Translations under genes and position numbers: made by a program
The notes under the pieces: generated by a model
What the model saw: the letters and a program-made list of their open reading frames with translations, nothing else
Database searches by the model: none
What the model was told of the DNA's origin: nothing
Part shown: positions 18,029 through 26,816 of the stretch, piece after piece
How positions within the stretch are numbered: the stretch's first letter is position 1
How the letters are laid out: every line of letters starts with the position of its first letter
Source: Mycobacterium colombiense
GTDB lineage: Bacteria; Actinomycetota; Actinomycetes; Mycobacteriales; Mycobacteriaceae
DNA: 64,000 nucleotides
Assembly: GCF_001665835.1 (NCBI RefSeq)
Contig: NZ_LZSX01000057.1
Location: 1 to 64,000 of the forward strand
Reading direction: 5' to 3'

Positions 18029-19237
18029 CTATCCGAACCCGAAGACCGATTCCACGCCGTGCACCGCACTACCGACCGCATCCGCGACCGGGTGCCAGGC
18101 CGCTTCGACGCCTTTGGATGCCAGGTAGCTGGCGACCGCTCCAGCACCGGCGCCGACCACCAGGCCAACCGCGGTCCCCGCCCCCGGGACGACCGATCCG
18201 ACCGCTGCACCGATCTCCGCACCCGCCCATAGCCCGGCGGCGACACCCACACAGTCCCGGGTGACGGCCTCCGGCACGGAGTTGCCGTCATGGATGTCGG
18301 ACATGACGGCGGGCACCGCGCTGGCCGCGGCAACCACCCCGCCGATACGGGAGAATCCCTTGATCTCGACTCCACCGACCTTTGGATCCTCCAGCCACTT
18401 CAACAAGCCCGGGTCGGCCTTTCCGGGACCCGTGCCGGGAGACTCGGCGATCAGGTTGGTCGTCGCCTGACGCACACCGTCGGCGGTACCTCCGGCCACC
18501 GCGCCCGCACCCGCGATCGCCGCGTCCCCCGGCGTCGGGGTCAACTTGGGGCCCCCGCCGGGCGGCTCGCCCGCTGCCGGGTCGGGTCCCGCCTGGCCCG
18601 GTCCTGCCGGGCCGGGTCCCGCCTGGGGACCGACGGAGTCATATCCGTCTGCGTGCAGGGTCCCCATCGCGTTCTGAAACGAGCCCGAGTAGCCGTCTCG
18701 CGTCGCCTGCAGCTGCGTCAGGGCGTCCTTGGTGTCACCAACGGCGTCGTCTTCACATTTGGCGATAAGCGCTTCCAGCGCATCGAAGTCGGCCTGGCTG
18801 AGATCGTCGTCGTCTTCCATCTCGTCGGCTTCGCCGATGAGATCGTCGAGGTTCTGCAGCTTTGCTTCCAGCGACGCGATCTGCCCGGCCGCGGCTTTTT
18901 GTGCCTCGGCCAAAGTCGCGGCGATGTTCTCCAGGTCCGCACCGATCTTCGGTATCAGCAACGACTGCGCCCCAAGGGCTTTCGTCACCCGCTGTACTTC
19001 GTCGGAGCCGGTTATCGGATGATCGCCATTCTGGTGGTTCCAGGCGGCCTCGAAGCGGGTGCGGGCCTGCTCGAACGCGTCGTTGGCCTCTTTTGTGCAT
19101 CGGCCGGCGCGACGAAACGCTTCGGCCAGATTCGAAATCTGCAGCGGGCTGCCTGCCTGCAGGCTCGCATTGATTGCCCAGGGGTCGCCGCCGGCCGCGC
19201 CGATCAGCGCCGGGATGCTGAGATATCGCAGCTGCAT
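18029..19237 (-). CDS. Helical protein with acidic coiled region and C-terminal glycine-zipper segment (putative secreted effector-like)
   Basis: 402 residues from ATG 19237. The N-terminal 200 residues are helical and start LRYLSIPALIGAAGGDPWAI, the hallmark N-terminus of a mycobacterial family in which it is usually fused to hydrolase or other C-terminal domains. A coiled stretch (LEAKLQNLDDLIGEADEMEDDDD) is followed by a Pro/Gly linker (about 203-245). The C-terminal third contains GAEIGAAVGSVVPGAGTAVG and related Gly/Ala/Val repeats (about 336-375), a glycine-zipper pattern found in membrane-inserting or pre-toxin regions. No classical signal peptide. First gene of a three-gene operon; function not known. 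Confidence 0.75.
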   Translation of the reverse strand: MQLRYLSIPALIGAAGGDPWAINASLQAGSPLQISNLAEAFRRAGRCTKEANDAFEQARTRFEAAWNHQNGDHPITGSDEVQRVTKALGAQSLLIPKIGADLENIAATLAEAQKAAAGQIASLEAKLQNLDDLIGEADEMEDDDDLSQADFDALEALIAKCEDDAVGDTKDALTQLQATRDGYSGSFQNAMGTLHADGYDSVGPQAGPGPAGPGQAGPDPAAGEPPGGGPKLTPTPGDAAIAGAGAVAGGTADGVRQATTNLIAESPGTGPGKADPGLLKWLEDPKVGGVEIKGFSRIGGVVAAASAVPAVMSDIHDGNSVPEAVTRDCVGVAAGLWAGAEIGAAVGSVVPGAGTAVGLVVGAGAGAVASYLASKGVEAAWHPVADAVGSAVHGVESVFGFG

Positions 19238-19388
19238 GGAATCGTCAGCTGCTCGCCCGACTGCTGATCAATCCCGTTCGCATCGCCACCCCTCCCGAGC
19301 TCATGGGCAAGATTACTGACGCGGGCTCGGTAATCAATTCACCGCGCACTCCGGCGGCGCCACCGCCTATCCCGGGCATGCTGTCCTC

Positions 19389-19931
19389 ATGGAGCGCGTG
19401 CTGCTGACCGTGGGGCACGGGGCGGCCGACCGGGAGCGGCTGGCGCAGTTGCTTGCCGGAGCGGGAGTTGCGCTGGTGGTGGATGTGCGGCGATACCCGG
19501 CCAGTCGGACCAATCCGGACGTGCGGCGCGAGGCGCTGGAATGCTGGCTGCCGCAATCCGGCATCGACTACCGGTGGGAGCCCCGCCTCGGCGGACGGCG
19601 GCATGTCGCGGCCGGAGAACCGGAGCCGGACAGCTGGTGGACGGTGGCCGCGTTTCGGGCGTACGCCGCATACACCCGGACGCCGGAGTTCGACGCGGCG
19701 CTGGACGAGGTCCTGGCCGATGCGAGCCGGCGCGCCACGGCGGTGATGTGCAGCGAGAGCGTCTGGTGGCGCTGTCACCGGCGGCTGATCGCCGACGTGG
19801 CGGTGCTCGGGCGCGGGGTGCCCGTGCGCCACCTCATGCCGGACGGCCGGCTCAGTCCTCACCGCCCCGCCGACGGTGCCCGCCGCCGCCCCGACGGCCA
19901 CCTGGTCTGGGACAATTGCGTTCAGGCCTAG
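19389..19931 (+). CDS. DUF488 family protein
   Basis: 180 residues. DUF488 features: N-terminal LLTVGHGAADRERLAQLL, VVDVRRYPASRTNPDVR with the conserved VDVR.P.S, and a Cys-containing C-terminal motif AVMCSESVWWRCHRRLIAD typical of the family (MC.E....CHR). The function of DUF488 proteins is not established. The TAG stop lies in a CTAG shared with the stop of the convergent lipoprotein gene (19928-19931). Confidence 0.85.
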   Translation: MERVLLTVGHGAADRERLAQLLAGAGVALVVDVRRYPASRTNPDVRREALECWLPQSGIDYRWEPRLGGRRHVAAGEPEPDSWWTVAAFRAYAAYTRTPEFDAALDEVLADASRRATAVMCSESVWWRCHRRLIADVAVLGRGVPVRHLMPDGRLSPHRPADGARRRPDGHLVWDNCVQA

Positions 19932-20515
19932 AACGTGTTGACCTTCTCGACGCTGACGAACATGCCGTGCTTGGTCTGGTCGTTGGTGAAGCGGGTGCCG
20001 TCGGCGTTGGCGATAATCGTCCAGCCCTGCGCCGCGTAGGTCTTGTAGTCGATGGTGACGGTCGGGATGGCCCCCAGGTTGCCCAGCACCCACTGCACCT
20101 TGCCGCCGGTGTTGATGCTGACGCCGTTGGCGTGCTCACCGTCCTGCAGCGGGGAATTGGTGAACGGCGCCTCGCAGCCGACGGTGTCCTTGTTGATCTG
20201 GCAGCGCGTGACGCCGGATTTGGTCTCGATGAAGACGTAACCGTTCTGGTCGGGCGGCAGCGGGATGGCGCCCGCCGGATTGGTCGGGTTGCTCGGCGCG
20301 GCGGACGGGCCCGGGGCCGGGGCGGCGGTGGCCGAGGGCGGTGTGGACCTTGGGGTGGGGAAGGAAGGTTCGGTGGGTCCCGCTCCGGGCGAGGCCACCG
20401 GCCGGCCCCCGATGATCGAGCTGCAGCCCGACACCAGTTCCGAACCGCCCACCAGGGCTACAAGCAGCAGCGAACCACCGGCCAGGCTTCGCCGCGCATT
20501 CTCCGAAAACCGCAC
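19928..20515 (-). CDS. Putative lipoprotein
   Basis: 195 residues from GTG 20515, chosen because GGGGAG lies 6 bases upstream and because the resulting N-terminus (VRFSENARRSLAGG) gives a compact lipoprotein signal with lipobox VSGC; an upstream GTG 20548 would add 11 residues. After a Pro/Ser/Ala-rich linker, the globular part (about 80-195) contains two Cys (TRCQINKDTVGCEAPF) likely to form a disulfide and ends in QTKHGMFVSVEKVNTF. Found as a family of mycobacterial secreted proteins of unknown function, as I recall. Its stop overlaps the DUF488 stop in CTAG. Confidence 0.75.
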   Translation of the reverse strand: MRFSENARRSLAGGSLLLVALVGGSELVSGCSSIIGGRPVASPGAGPTEPSFPTPRSTPPSATAAPAPGPSAAPSNPTNPAGAIPLPPDQNGYVFIETKSGVTRCQINKDTVGCEAPFTNSPLQDGEHANGVSINTGGKVQWVLGNLGAIPTVTIDYKTYAAQGWTIIANADGTRFTNDQTKHGMFVSVEKVNTF

Positions 20516-20653
20516 CCGCCGCTCCCCAGACGATTCGATCAGCGGCACTCAGGTTACGCACCGTGAAGCGAAAGTCGCTGCCCTGGCGCAGCTATCGATA
20601 CCGAGCCGATGACCCAGGTTTATCACCGCGTGACCGACCGTCGGACCAGCGCG

Positions 20654-21604
20654 CTACAGCCCCAACAGCTTTTCGGCGTTGCGGTGGCTGATCGCGGCCC
20701 GCTCATCGTCGGATAGCGGCAAGCCGTCGAGGAAGGCGCGGGCCTCGACCATCGACCCGAACGGGTAATCCGCGGAGAAGGCCACGCGCTCGATGCCCAC
20801 CTGCGCCACCAGGTTCGCGTACGTCGCGGGGTCGTTGAAGTTGGCGAACGTGTAGTGAAAGTTCTCCCGCAGGTACGAACTCACGGGGTGCTGCAGACCG
20901 GTCAGGTCCGGTTTCAGCGTGGCGTCGAACCGCGGCAGCATGAACGACGTCGCCTCGCCCATGTGCCCGATGATCATCTGCAACGACGGGTGCCGGTCGA
21001 ACACGCCGCCGAGGATCATGCGCAGCGCGTGGGTGGCGGTGTTGATGTGCCACCCCCAGCCCACCGTGGCCAGCGCGAACGTGACGGGCTCGGCGAAGCC
21101 GGCGTAGCTGGATTCGATGACGCCCGCGGGCGGGATGGTCGGATGCAGGTAGATCGGTGCCTGCAGCTCGGCCGCGCGGGCCAGGACGGGCTCGAAGAAC
21201 GGGTCGTCGAGGTAGCGGCCCCGGCTGTGCCCGTTGATCACCGCGCCGGGAAAACCGAGCCCGCGCACCGCCCGCTCGAGTTCCTCGGCCGCCTGGTCGG
21301 GGGCGCTGGTGGGCAGGGTGGCGAAGCCCGCCAACCGATTTGGGTACCGCTGCACCGCCGCGGCAAGCTGGTCGTTGCAGTCGCGGGCCAGCCGCACCGC
21401 GTCGTCGGGATCCAGCTGCTCCACCCCGGGCGCGGCCAGCGACAGCACCGCGAGGTCCACCCCGGCCTCGTCCATCGCCGCGATCCGGCCGTCGCCGAGA
21501 TCGCTGGCCGGTTCCACGATCCCGGGCCGCGACGCCAGCCAGGTACCCGGGCCTTGTAGGAATTCCGTTGTGGCGTAATGCTCTTCGAGAGCGATGACAC
21601 GCAT
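20654..21604 (-). CDS. Amidohydrolase_2 family (ACMSD/resorcylate-decarboxylase-like) enzyme
   Basis: 316 residues. Metal-dependent TIM-barrel of the Amidohydrolase_2 family: N-terminal ALEEHYAT (replacing the usual HxH, as in gamma-resorcylate-type decarboxylases), PIYLHPTIPP (metal His), MIIGHMGEATSFMLPRFD (His and Gly motif) and FSADYPFGS (metal Asp). Such enzymes decarboxylate aromatic acids or open semialdehydes; the substrate here is not known. It follows the aldehyde dehydrogenase gene by 5 bp, so the two probably act in one catabolic pathway. Confidence 0.85.
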   Translation of the reverse strand: MRVIALEEHYATTEFLQGPGTWLASRPGIVEPASDLGDGRIAAMDEAGVDLAVLSLAAPGVEQLDPDDAVRLARDCNDQLAAAVQRYPNRLAGFATLPTSAPDQAAEELERAVRGLGFPGAVINGHSRGRYLDDPFFEPVLARAAELQAPIYLHPTIPPAGVIESSYAGFAEPVTFALATVGWGWHINTATHALRMILGGVFDRHPSLQMIIGHMGEATSFMLPRFDATLKPDLTGLQHPVSSYLRENFHYTFANFNDPATYANLVAQVGIERVAFSADYPFGSMVEARAFLDGLPLSDDERAAISHRNAEKLLGL

Positions 21605-21609
21605 CTGAC

Positions 21610-23106
21610 CTATCCTTCGAGGACTCGGGTGGACGCGTTCCAGTACTGCACCTTCTTGCGGTCGGCGGCCAGGCGGATGGTTTTGGTGTAGCCGTATTCA
21701 GCCAGCGTCTCCTGCGCGTGCTCGCGGCCGAACCCGCTGTGGCCGACGCCGCCGAATCCGCTGCCGATGGCCACCCGGGCGTAGTTGTTGACGAAGACGG
21801 CCCCGGCCCGGATCTGCCGGCTCACCCGCAACGCCCGGTCGCCGTCGCCGGTGAACACCGCAGCGACCAGCCCGTACGGCGTGCCGTTGGCGATGCGCAC
21901 TGCCTCGGCTTCGTCGCTGAACCGGATCAGGGCGACCACCGGGCCGAAGATCTCCTCCTGGGCCACCCGCATGCCCGGTGTGACACCGGTCAGCACGGTC
22001 GGTGCGACGTAGAAGCCGTCCGCGAGCCGGGGATCCTGCGGCAGCGGCGCCTGCGCGGCGATGCGGGCGCCTTCGGCCACGCCGATGTCGAGGTATTCCA
22101 GCACCTGCTTGCGCTGGGCCCGGGTGACCAGCGGGCCCACGTCGGTGGCGGGGTCGGCGCCGTCGCCCACCCGCAGCCGGCGCACCGCGGTGCACAGCTT
22201 CTCTTCGAACTCCGCATAGATGTTGTCCTGCACCAGGATTCGCGACGCCGCAGTGCACGCCTCGCCCTGGTTGAAGAAGCCGCCGTCGATGGCGGCCAGC
22301 AGCGCCTCGCGCAGGTCGGCGTCGTCGAACACCAGCAGCGGATTCTTTCCGCCCAGCTCCATCAGCGTCGGCGTCAGGTTGCCGGCCGCGGTGCGCAGCA
22401 CGGCCGAACCGGTGAGTGGCGACCCGGTGAAGGAGATCTTGCCCACCAGTTGATGCTCGGCCAGCGCAGCGCCCACCTCACCCCCGCCCGGCACGGCGTG
22501 CACCACCGGGTCGGGTAGCACCGACTGGATCAGTTCGACCAGTCGCAGCACTACCGAGGGTGTCTGCTCCGGCGGTTTCAGCACGACGGCGTTGCCGACG
22601 GCCAGTGCGGGCGCGACTTTTCCGGCGGTGTGGATCGGCGGCCAGTTGAAGGGCACGATGCCGGCGATCACGCCATAGGGCTCGAGCGTGGTCACGTCGA
22701 ACACCGGGCCGTAGTCGCGCGCCTGGCTCGGCAGCACCTCGACCATGCCGGCGAAGTATTCGAAGATCCCGATCGCGGCTTCGACGTCGAAGCCGCGCGC
22801 CTGGCTGATCGGCTTGCCCATTTCCAGCGACTCGAGGGCGGCGATCTCGTAGGCGTGCGCACGAATGACGTCGGCGATCTGCCGCAGGTAGCGGCCGCGT
22901 TCGCGGGCCGGGCGTTGTTTCCAGGTCAGGTGTGCGGCGTGCGCGGCCCGCACGGCGTGGTCGACCTGCTCGGTATCGGCCCCTTGCACGACGGTGACCA
23001 CCTGGCCGGTAGCGGGGTTTTCCACTACGAACCTGTCGTCGGCGGACGCCGACGACCAGCGCGTGCTGATCTCGGTGGGGGTTTGCTGATCCATGGGCAT
23101 TGTCAC
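21610..23106 (-). CDS. NAD(P)-dependent aldehyde dehydrogenase
   Basis: 498 residues from GTG 23106 (the in-frame ATGs at 23100 and 23094 are possible). Full-length ALDH: cofactor segment AGIVPFNWPP and KPPEQTPS, GEVGAALAEHQLVGKISFTGS, general-base Glu in LMELGGKNPLLVF and nucleophile Cys in FFNQGEACTAASRI. The C-terminal YTKTIRLA is present. Substrate likely an aldehyde from ring cleavage or decarboxylation, judging by the operon with an Amidohydrolase_2 enzyme. It is divergent from a LysR regulator, separated by 75 bp that contains a palindrome. Confidence 0.9.
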   Translation of the reverse strand: MTMPMDQQTPTEISTRWSSASADDRFVVENPATGQVVTVVQGADTEQVDHAVRAAHAAHLTWKQRPARERGRYLRQIADVIRAHAYEIAALESLEMGKPISQARGFDVEAAIGIFEYFAGMVEVLPSQARDYGPVFDVTTLEPYGVIAGIVPFNWPPIHTAGKVAPALAVGNAVVLKPPEQTPSVVLRLVELIQSVLPDPVVHAVPGGGEVGAALAEHQLVGKISFTGSPLTGSAVLRTAAGNLTPTLMELGGKNPLLVFDDADLREALLAAIDGGFFNQGEACTAASRILVQDNIYAEFEEKLCTAVRRLRVGDGADPATDVGPLVTRAQRKQVLEYLDIGVAEGARIAAQAPLPQDPRLADGFYVAPTVLTGVTPGMRVAQEEIFGPVVALIRFSDEAEAVRIANGTPYGLVAAVFTGDGDRALRVSRQIRAGAVFVNNYARVAIGSGFGGVGHSGFGREHAQETLAEYGYTKTIRLAADRKKVQYWNASTRVLEG

Positions 23107-23145
23107 GGTATGCCCGGCGGCGTGATCAGCACCAACGATATCTTC

Positions 23146-23160
23146 TGATGGTTGCCATCA
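23146..23160. promoter_or_regulatory. Palindromic candidate operator between aldehyde dehydrogenase and LysR genes
   Basis: TGATGG TTG CCATCA is a perfect 6+6 inverted repeat with a 3-nt centre, in the 75-bp divergent spacer and 22 bases before the LysR start. LysR regulators usually bind such dyads (T-N11-A core) between themselves and the divergent target operon. Confidence 0.55.
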
Positions 23161-23181
23161 TCGCCGGTGATAATCGCGGGT

Positions 23182-24087
23182 GTGGAGCTTCGCCATCTCG
23201 AGTACTTTCTGGCCGTCGCGGACAGCCGAAGCTTCACGGCGGCGGCCAAGCGGCTGCATGTCGTGCAGTCCGGGGTGTCGGCCACCATCAAGGCGCTCGA
23301 ACGCGAACTGGGCACCGAACTGTTCGTCCGGGGCCCGTCCGGTGTGGCGCTGAGTCCGGCCGGCGAAGCGCTCCGGCCCCACGCCCGGAGCACCCTCGAC
23401 GCCGCCCGCGCGGCCAAGGACGCCGTCGGTGCCGCGCGCGGCGCCGTGCGCGGCACCGTCACGGTGGGGACGCTGACGTCGATCAGCGTCATCGACGTGC
23501 CGACCGTGCTGGCCGAACTGCACGCCCGTCATCCCGAAGTCGTGGTTCACCTGCGCGCGGCCAGTGCCGGGTCGGCGGGGCTGGCGGGCCAATTGCGCGA
23601 CGGGGACCTCGACGTCGCCTTCCTGGTCTTCACCGGTCCGCCTCCGGCTGACCTGCACACCCGGCTGGTCGCCTCGGTGCCGCTGCTGCTGGTCGTCCCC
23701 GCACAGCATCCGTTGGCCACGCGCAAGGCGGTCTCGCTGACCGACCTGTCGGGCATGTCCTTCGTCGATGGGCCGCCGGGATACGGCAACCGCACCGTGG
23801 TCGACAACGCGTTTGCGGCCGCGGGTGTGGAGCGGACCGTCGCGGTGGAGGTCGCCGACATGGGCACCGCGGCGACCTGCATCCGCAAGGGGCTGGGGAT
23901 CGGTTTTCTGAGCTGGTCCATCCTGGAGGGCATCGACAGCTCGGGCTTGGTCAGCGTCCGGATCAGCGGGCATGACCTGCAGTGGCGGCTCTACGTCGCG
24001 ACTTCGGCGAGCCGGCAGGCAAGCGCGGCCACCAGGGCGCTGCTCGCGCTGATCGAGGACGTCACCGGCGAGGCCGCGAATATTTAG
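23182..24087 (+). CDS. LysR-family transcriptional regulator
   Basis: 301 residues from GTG 23182, chosen because the protein then starts MELRHLEYFLAVADSRSFT, the canonical LysR N-terminus. The winged helix-turn-helix (about 1-60) includes AAAKRLHVVQSGVSATIKALERELGTELF. The effector-binding domain follows with VGTLTSISVIDVPTVLAEL and LVSVPLLLVVPAQHPLA-like strands, typical of the type 2 periplasmic-binding fold. It probably controls the divergent aldehyde dehydrogenase/amidohydrolase pair; the inducer is unknown. The dnaK promoter region starts 9 bases after its stop. Confidence 0.9.
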   Translation: MELRHLEYFLAVADSRSFTAAAKRLHVVQSGVSATIKALERELGTELFVRGPSGVALSPAGEALRPHARSTLDAARAAKDAVGAARGAVRGTVTVGTLTSISVIDVPTVLAELHARHPEVVVHLRAASAGSAGLAGQLRDGDLDVAFLVFTGPPPADLHTRLVASVPLLLVVPAQHPLATRKAVSLTDLSGMSFVDGPPGYGNRTVVDNAFAAAGVERTVAVEVADMGTAATCIRKGLGIGFLSWSILEGIDSSGLVSVRISGHDLQWRLYVATSASRQASAATRALLALIEDVTGEAANI

Positions 24088-24095
24088 CCACCCCG

Positions 24096-24121
24096 GGAAC
24101 AAGGCGGCACGGGCCGCCGTT
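24096..24121 (+). promoter_or_regulatory. SigH/SigE-type promoter of the dnaK operon
   Basis: GGAAC, 18 bases and GTT match the mycobacterial SigH/SigE consensus (GGAA-N16-20-GTT). Known M. tuberculosis dnaK operon control includes SigH. It lies 134 bp before the dnaK start, upstream of the two HAIR boxes. Confidence 0.65.
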
Positions 24122-24135
24122 AACATAATCGATAA

Positions 24136-24156
24136 GTTGAGCGAACCAGACTCAAT
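24136..24156 (+). promoter_or_regulatory. HAIR element 1 (HspR operator)
   Basis: TTGAG (24137-24141), 9 bases, CTCAA (24151-24155): the perfect inner core of the HspR-associated inverted repeat CTTGAGT-N7-ACTCAAG. It lies just downstream of the SigH-like promoter. Confidence 0.85.
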
Positions 24157-24190
24157 ACTGGGTTGACAGCCCACCGGCCCCAGGGGCAGG

Positions 24191-24211
24191 CTTGAGCCTG
24201 GTTCACTCAGC
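24191..24211 (+). promoter_or_regulatory. HAIR element 2 (HspR operator, one mismatch)
   Basis: CTTGAG (24191-24196) and ACTCAG (24205-24210) with the same spacing as HAIR 1; the right arm has CTCAG in place of CTCAA. Two HAIR boxes before dnaK allow cooperative HspR repression. A TTGACA hexamer at 24163-24168 between the two boxes may be a SigA -35, but its -10 is not clear. Confidence 0.75.
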
Positions 24212-24254
24212 ATAGTGGCACCAAACAAGCTCTACACATTCAGGAGGAATCACT

Positions 24255-26120
24255 ATGGCTCGTGCGGTCGGTATCGACCTCGGGACCACCAACTCCGTCG
24301 TCGCAGTCCTCGAGGGCGGTGACCCGGTCGTCGTCGCCAACTCCGAGGGTTCGCGGACCACGCCGTCCATCGTCGCGTTCGCGCGCAACGGCGAGGTGCT
24401 CGTCGGCCAGCCCGCCAAGAACCAGGCGGTCACCAACGTCGACCGCACCATCCGTTCGGTCAAGCGGCACATGGGCAGCGACTGGTCCATCGAGATCGAT
24501 GACAAGAAATACACCGCTCAGGAGATCAGCGCCCGCGTGCTGATGAAGCTGAAGCGCGACGCCGAGGCGTATCTGGGTGAGGACGTCACCGACGCGGTCG
24601 TCACCGTGCCGGCGTACTTCAACGACGCCCAGCGTCAGGCGACCAAGGAAGCCGGCCAGATCGCCGGCCTGAACGTGCTGCGCATCGTCAACGAGCCGAC
24701 CGCGGCCGCGCTGGCCTACGGCCTGGACAAGGGCGAGAAGGAACAGACCATCCTGGTCTTCGACCTCGGTGGCGGTACTTTCGACGTGTCGCTGCTCGAG
24801 ATCGGCGAGGGTGTGGTCGAGGTCCGCGCCACCAGTGGTGACAACCACCTCGGTGGGGACGACTGGGATGACCGCGTCGTCGAGTGGCTGGTCGACAAGT
24901 TCAAGGGCACCAGCGGAATTGACCTGACCAAGGACAAGATGGCGATGCAGCGGCTGCGTGAGGCCGCCGAGAAGGCCAAGATCGAGCTCTCGAGTTCGCA
25001 GAGCACCTCGATCAACCTGCCCTACATCACCGTCGACGCGGACAAGAACCCGCTGTTCCTCGACGAGCAGCTGACTCGCGCCGAATTCCAGCGCATCACA
25101 CAGGATCTGCTGGACCGCACCCGCAAGCCCTTCCAGTCGGTGATCAAGGACGCCGGTATCTCGGTCTCCGAAATCGACCACGTGGTGCTGGTGGGTGGTT
25201 CCACCCGTATGCCCGCGGTTTCGGAGCTGGTCAAGGAGATGACCGGCGGCAAGGAGCCGAACAAGGGCGTCAACCCCGATGAAGTTGTAGCTGTCGGAGC
25301 GGCTCTTCAGGCTGGCGTGTTGAAGGGTGAGGTTAAAGACGTTCTGCTGCTTGATGTTACGCCGCTGAGCCTGGGTATCGAGACCAAGGGTGGCGTGATG
25401 ACCAAGCTCATCGAGCGCAACACCACCATCCCCACCAAGCGGTCGGAGACCTTCACCACGGCCGACGACAACCAGCCCTCGGTGCAGATCCAGGTCTTCC
25501 AGGGTGAGCGCGAAATCGCTTCGCACAACAAGCTGCTCGGCTCCTTCGAGCTGACCGGCATCCCGCCGGCTCCGCGCGGCGTCCCACAGATCGAGGTGAC
25601 CTTCGACATCGACGCCAACGGCATCGTGCACGTCACGGCCAAGGACAAGGGCACCGGCAAGGAGAACACGATCAAAATCCAGGAGGGCTCCGGCCTATCC
25701 AAGGAGGAGATCGACCGGATGATCAAGGATGCCGAGGCGCACGCCGAGGAGGACCGTCAGCGTCGCGAAGAGGCCGACGTCCGCAACCAGGCCGAATCGC
25801 TGGTCTACCAGACGGAGAAGTTCGTCAAGGAGCAGCGCGAAGCCGAGGGCGGCTCGAAGGTCCCCGAGGACACGCTGTCCAAGGTCGACGCCGCGATCGC
25901 CGAGGCCAAGTCGGCCCTGGGCGGCACCGACATCAGCGCGATCAAGGCGGCGATGGAGAAGCTGGGTCAGGAGTCCCAGGCGCTCGGACAGGCGATCTAC
26001 GAGGCCACCCAGGCCGCCGGTGAGCAGGCCGGTGACGGCGCGGCGGCCGGCGGTCCGGCCGGGTCCGCTGACGACGTCGTGGACGCGGAGGTGGTCGACG
26101 ATGACCGGGAGTCCAAGTGA
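24255..26120 (+). CDS. dnaK: Molecular chaperone DnaK (Hsp70)
   Basis: 621 residues, a normal actinobacterial DnaK. Cytosolic ATP-dependent chaperone working with GrpE and DnaJ. ATPase domain: [13 protein letters not shown] (phosphate 1), [52 protein letters not shown] (phosphate 2) and [13 protein letters not shown] (adenosine). A conserved linker [16 protein letters not shown] precedes the substrate-binding domain; the end is a Gly/Ala/Asp tail. AGGAGGAA lies about 6 bases before ATG 24255. Expression is expected to be induced by heat and oxidative stress through the upstream HAIR boxes and SigH-like promoter. Confidence 0.98.
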   Translation: MARAVGIDLGTTNSVVAVLEGGDPVVVANSEGSRTTPSIVAFARNGEVLVGQPAKNQAVTNVDRTIRSVKRHMGSDWSIEIDDKKYTAQEISARVLMKLKRDAEAYLGEDVTDAVVTVPAYFNDAQRQATKEAGQIAGLNVLRIVNEPTAAALAYGLDKGEKEQTILVFDLGGGTFDVSLLEIGEGVVEVRATSGDNHLGGDDWDDRVVEWLVDKFKGTSGIDLTKDKMAMQRLREAAEKAKIELSSSQSTSINLPYITVDADKNPLFLDEQLTRAEFQRITQDLLDRTRKPFQSVIKDAGISVSEIDHVVLVGGSTRMPAVSELVKEMTGGKEPNKGVNPDEVVAVGAALQAGVLKGEVKDVLLLDVTPLSLGIETKGGVMTKLIERNTTIPTKRSETFTTADDNQPSVQIQVFQGEREIASHNKLLGSFELTGIPPAPRGVPQIEVTFDIDANGIVHVTAKDKGTGKENTIKIQEGSGLSKEEIDRMIKDAEAHAEEDRQRREEADVRNQAESLVYQTEKFVKEQREAEGGSKVPEDTLSKVDAAIAEAKSALGGTDISAIKAAMEKLGQESQALGQAIYEATQAAGEQAGDGAAAGGPAGSADDVVDAEVVDDDRESK

Positions 26121-26770
26121 CGGAAAGCAACCCACAGGAACAGGTGACGGTCACCGACAAGCGGCGAATCGATCCTGAGACCGGTGAAGTACGGCAGGTC
26201 CCCCCTCCCGGCGCTACGCCGGGAGGGGCGCCGGCCGGCGAGACGGTGGCCCAACCCGAGGGCAAAGTCGCCGAGCTCACCGCCGATCTGCAACGGGTGC
26301 AGGCCGACTTCGCCAACTACCGCAAGCGGGCGCTGCGCGACCAGCAGGCCGCGGCAGACCGGGCCAAGGCGGCCGTCGTCAACCAATTGCTGGGCGTGCT
26401 CGACGATCTCGACCGGGCACGCAAGCACGGCGATCTGGAATCCGGACCGCTGAAGTCGGTGGCCGACAAGCTGGAGACCGCGCTGACCGGCCTCGGCCTG
26501 ACGGCGTTCGGCGAGGAAGGCGAGGACTTCGACCCGGTGCTGCACGAAGCCGTTCAGCACGAAGGCGATGGCTCCCGACCGGTGATCGGCACCGTCATGC
26601 GGCAGGGCTACAAACTGGGTGACCAGGTGCTGCGCCACGCTCTGGTCGGTGTCGTCGACACGGTCGACGACGACGGCGACGCGGCGGCCGACACCGGTGA
26701 GTCCGCCGCGGCGGCTGGGGAAACCGAGCCGGTCGAATCGGACGATAACGCCGGCACATCCGGTGACTAG
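26117..26770 (+). CDS. grpE: Nucleotide exchange factor GrpE
   Basis: 217 residues from GTG 26117, which overlaps the dnaK stop by 4 bases (GTGA), so translation is coupled. GrpE releases ADP from DnaK. After a variable N-terminal tail comes the long coiled helix ([24 protein letters not shown], about 52-80) and the beta wing with [19 protein letters not shown] and [23 protein letters not shown] 12-bp perfect hairpin (26202-26228) inside the tail region encodes [11 protein letters not shown] and looks like an insertion in a tolerant segment. The C-terminus is acidic and Ala/Asp-rich. Confidence 0.96.
   Translation: MTESNPQEQVTVTDKRRIDPETGEVRQVPPPGATPGGAPAGETVAQPEGKVAELTADLQRVQADFANYRKRALRDQQAAADRAKAAVVNQLLGVLDDLDRARKHGDLESGPLKSVADKLETALTGLGLTAFGEEGEDFDPVLHEAVQHEGDGSRPVIGTVMRQGYKLGDQVLRHALVGVVDTVDDDGDAAADTGESAAAAGETEPVESDDNAGTSGD
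26202..26228 (+). repeat. Perfect 12-bp stem hairpin inside grpE
   Basis: cccctcccggcg and cgccggggagggg-type complementary arms pair over 12 bp around the loop CTA. The stem is read in frame as Pro/Gly codons in the disordered N-terminal tail of GrpE. It resembles the dispersed GC-rich dyads of MAC genomes; no second copy was seen in this window. Confidence 0.8.
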
Positions 26771-26816
26771 ACCACACAATCAGCACAACAGAAGAAAGGT
26801 GAGGGGGTGACGCGAC

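Noticed and set aside
24163..24190. SigA promoter for dnaK at TTGACA 24163
   Set aside because: No acceptable -10 at 16-19 bases; kept only as a note in the HAIR entry.
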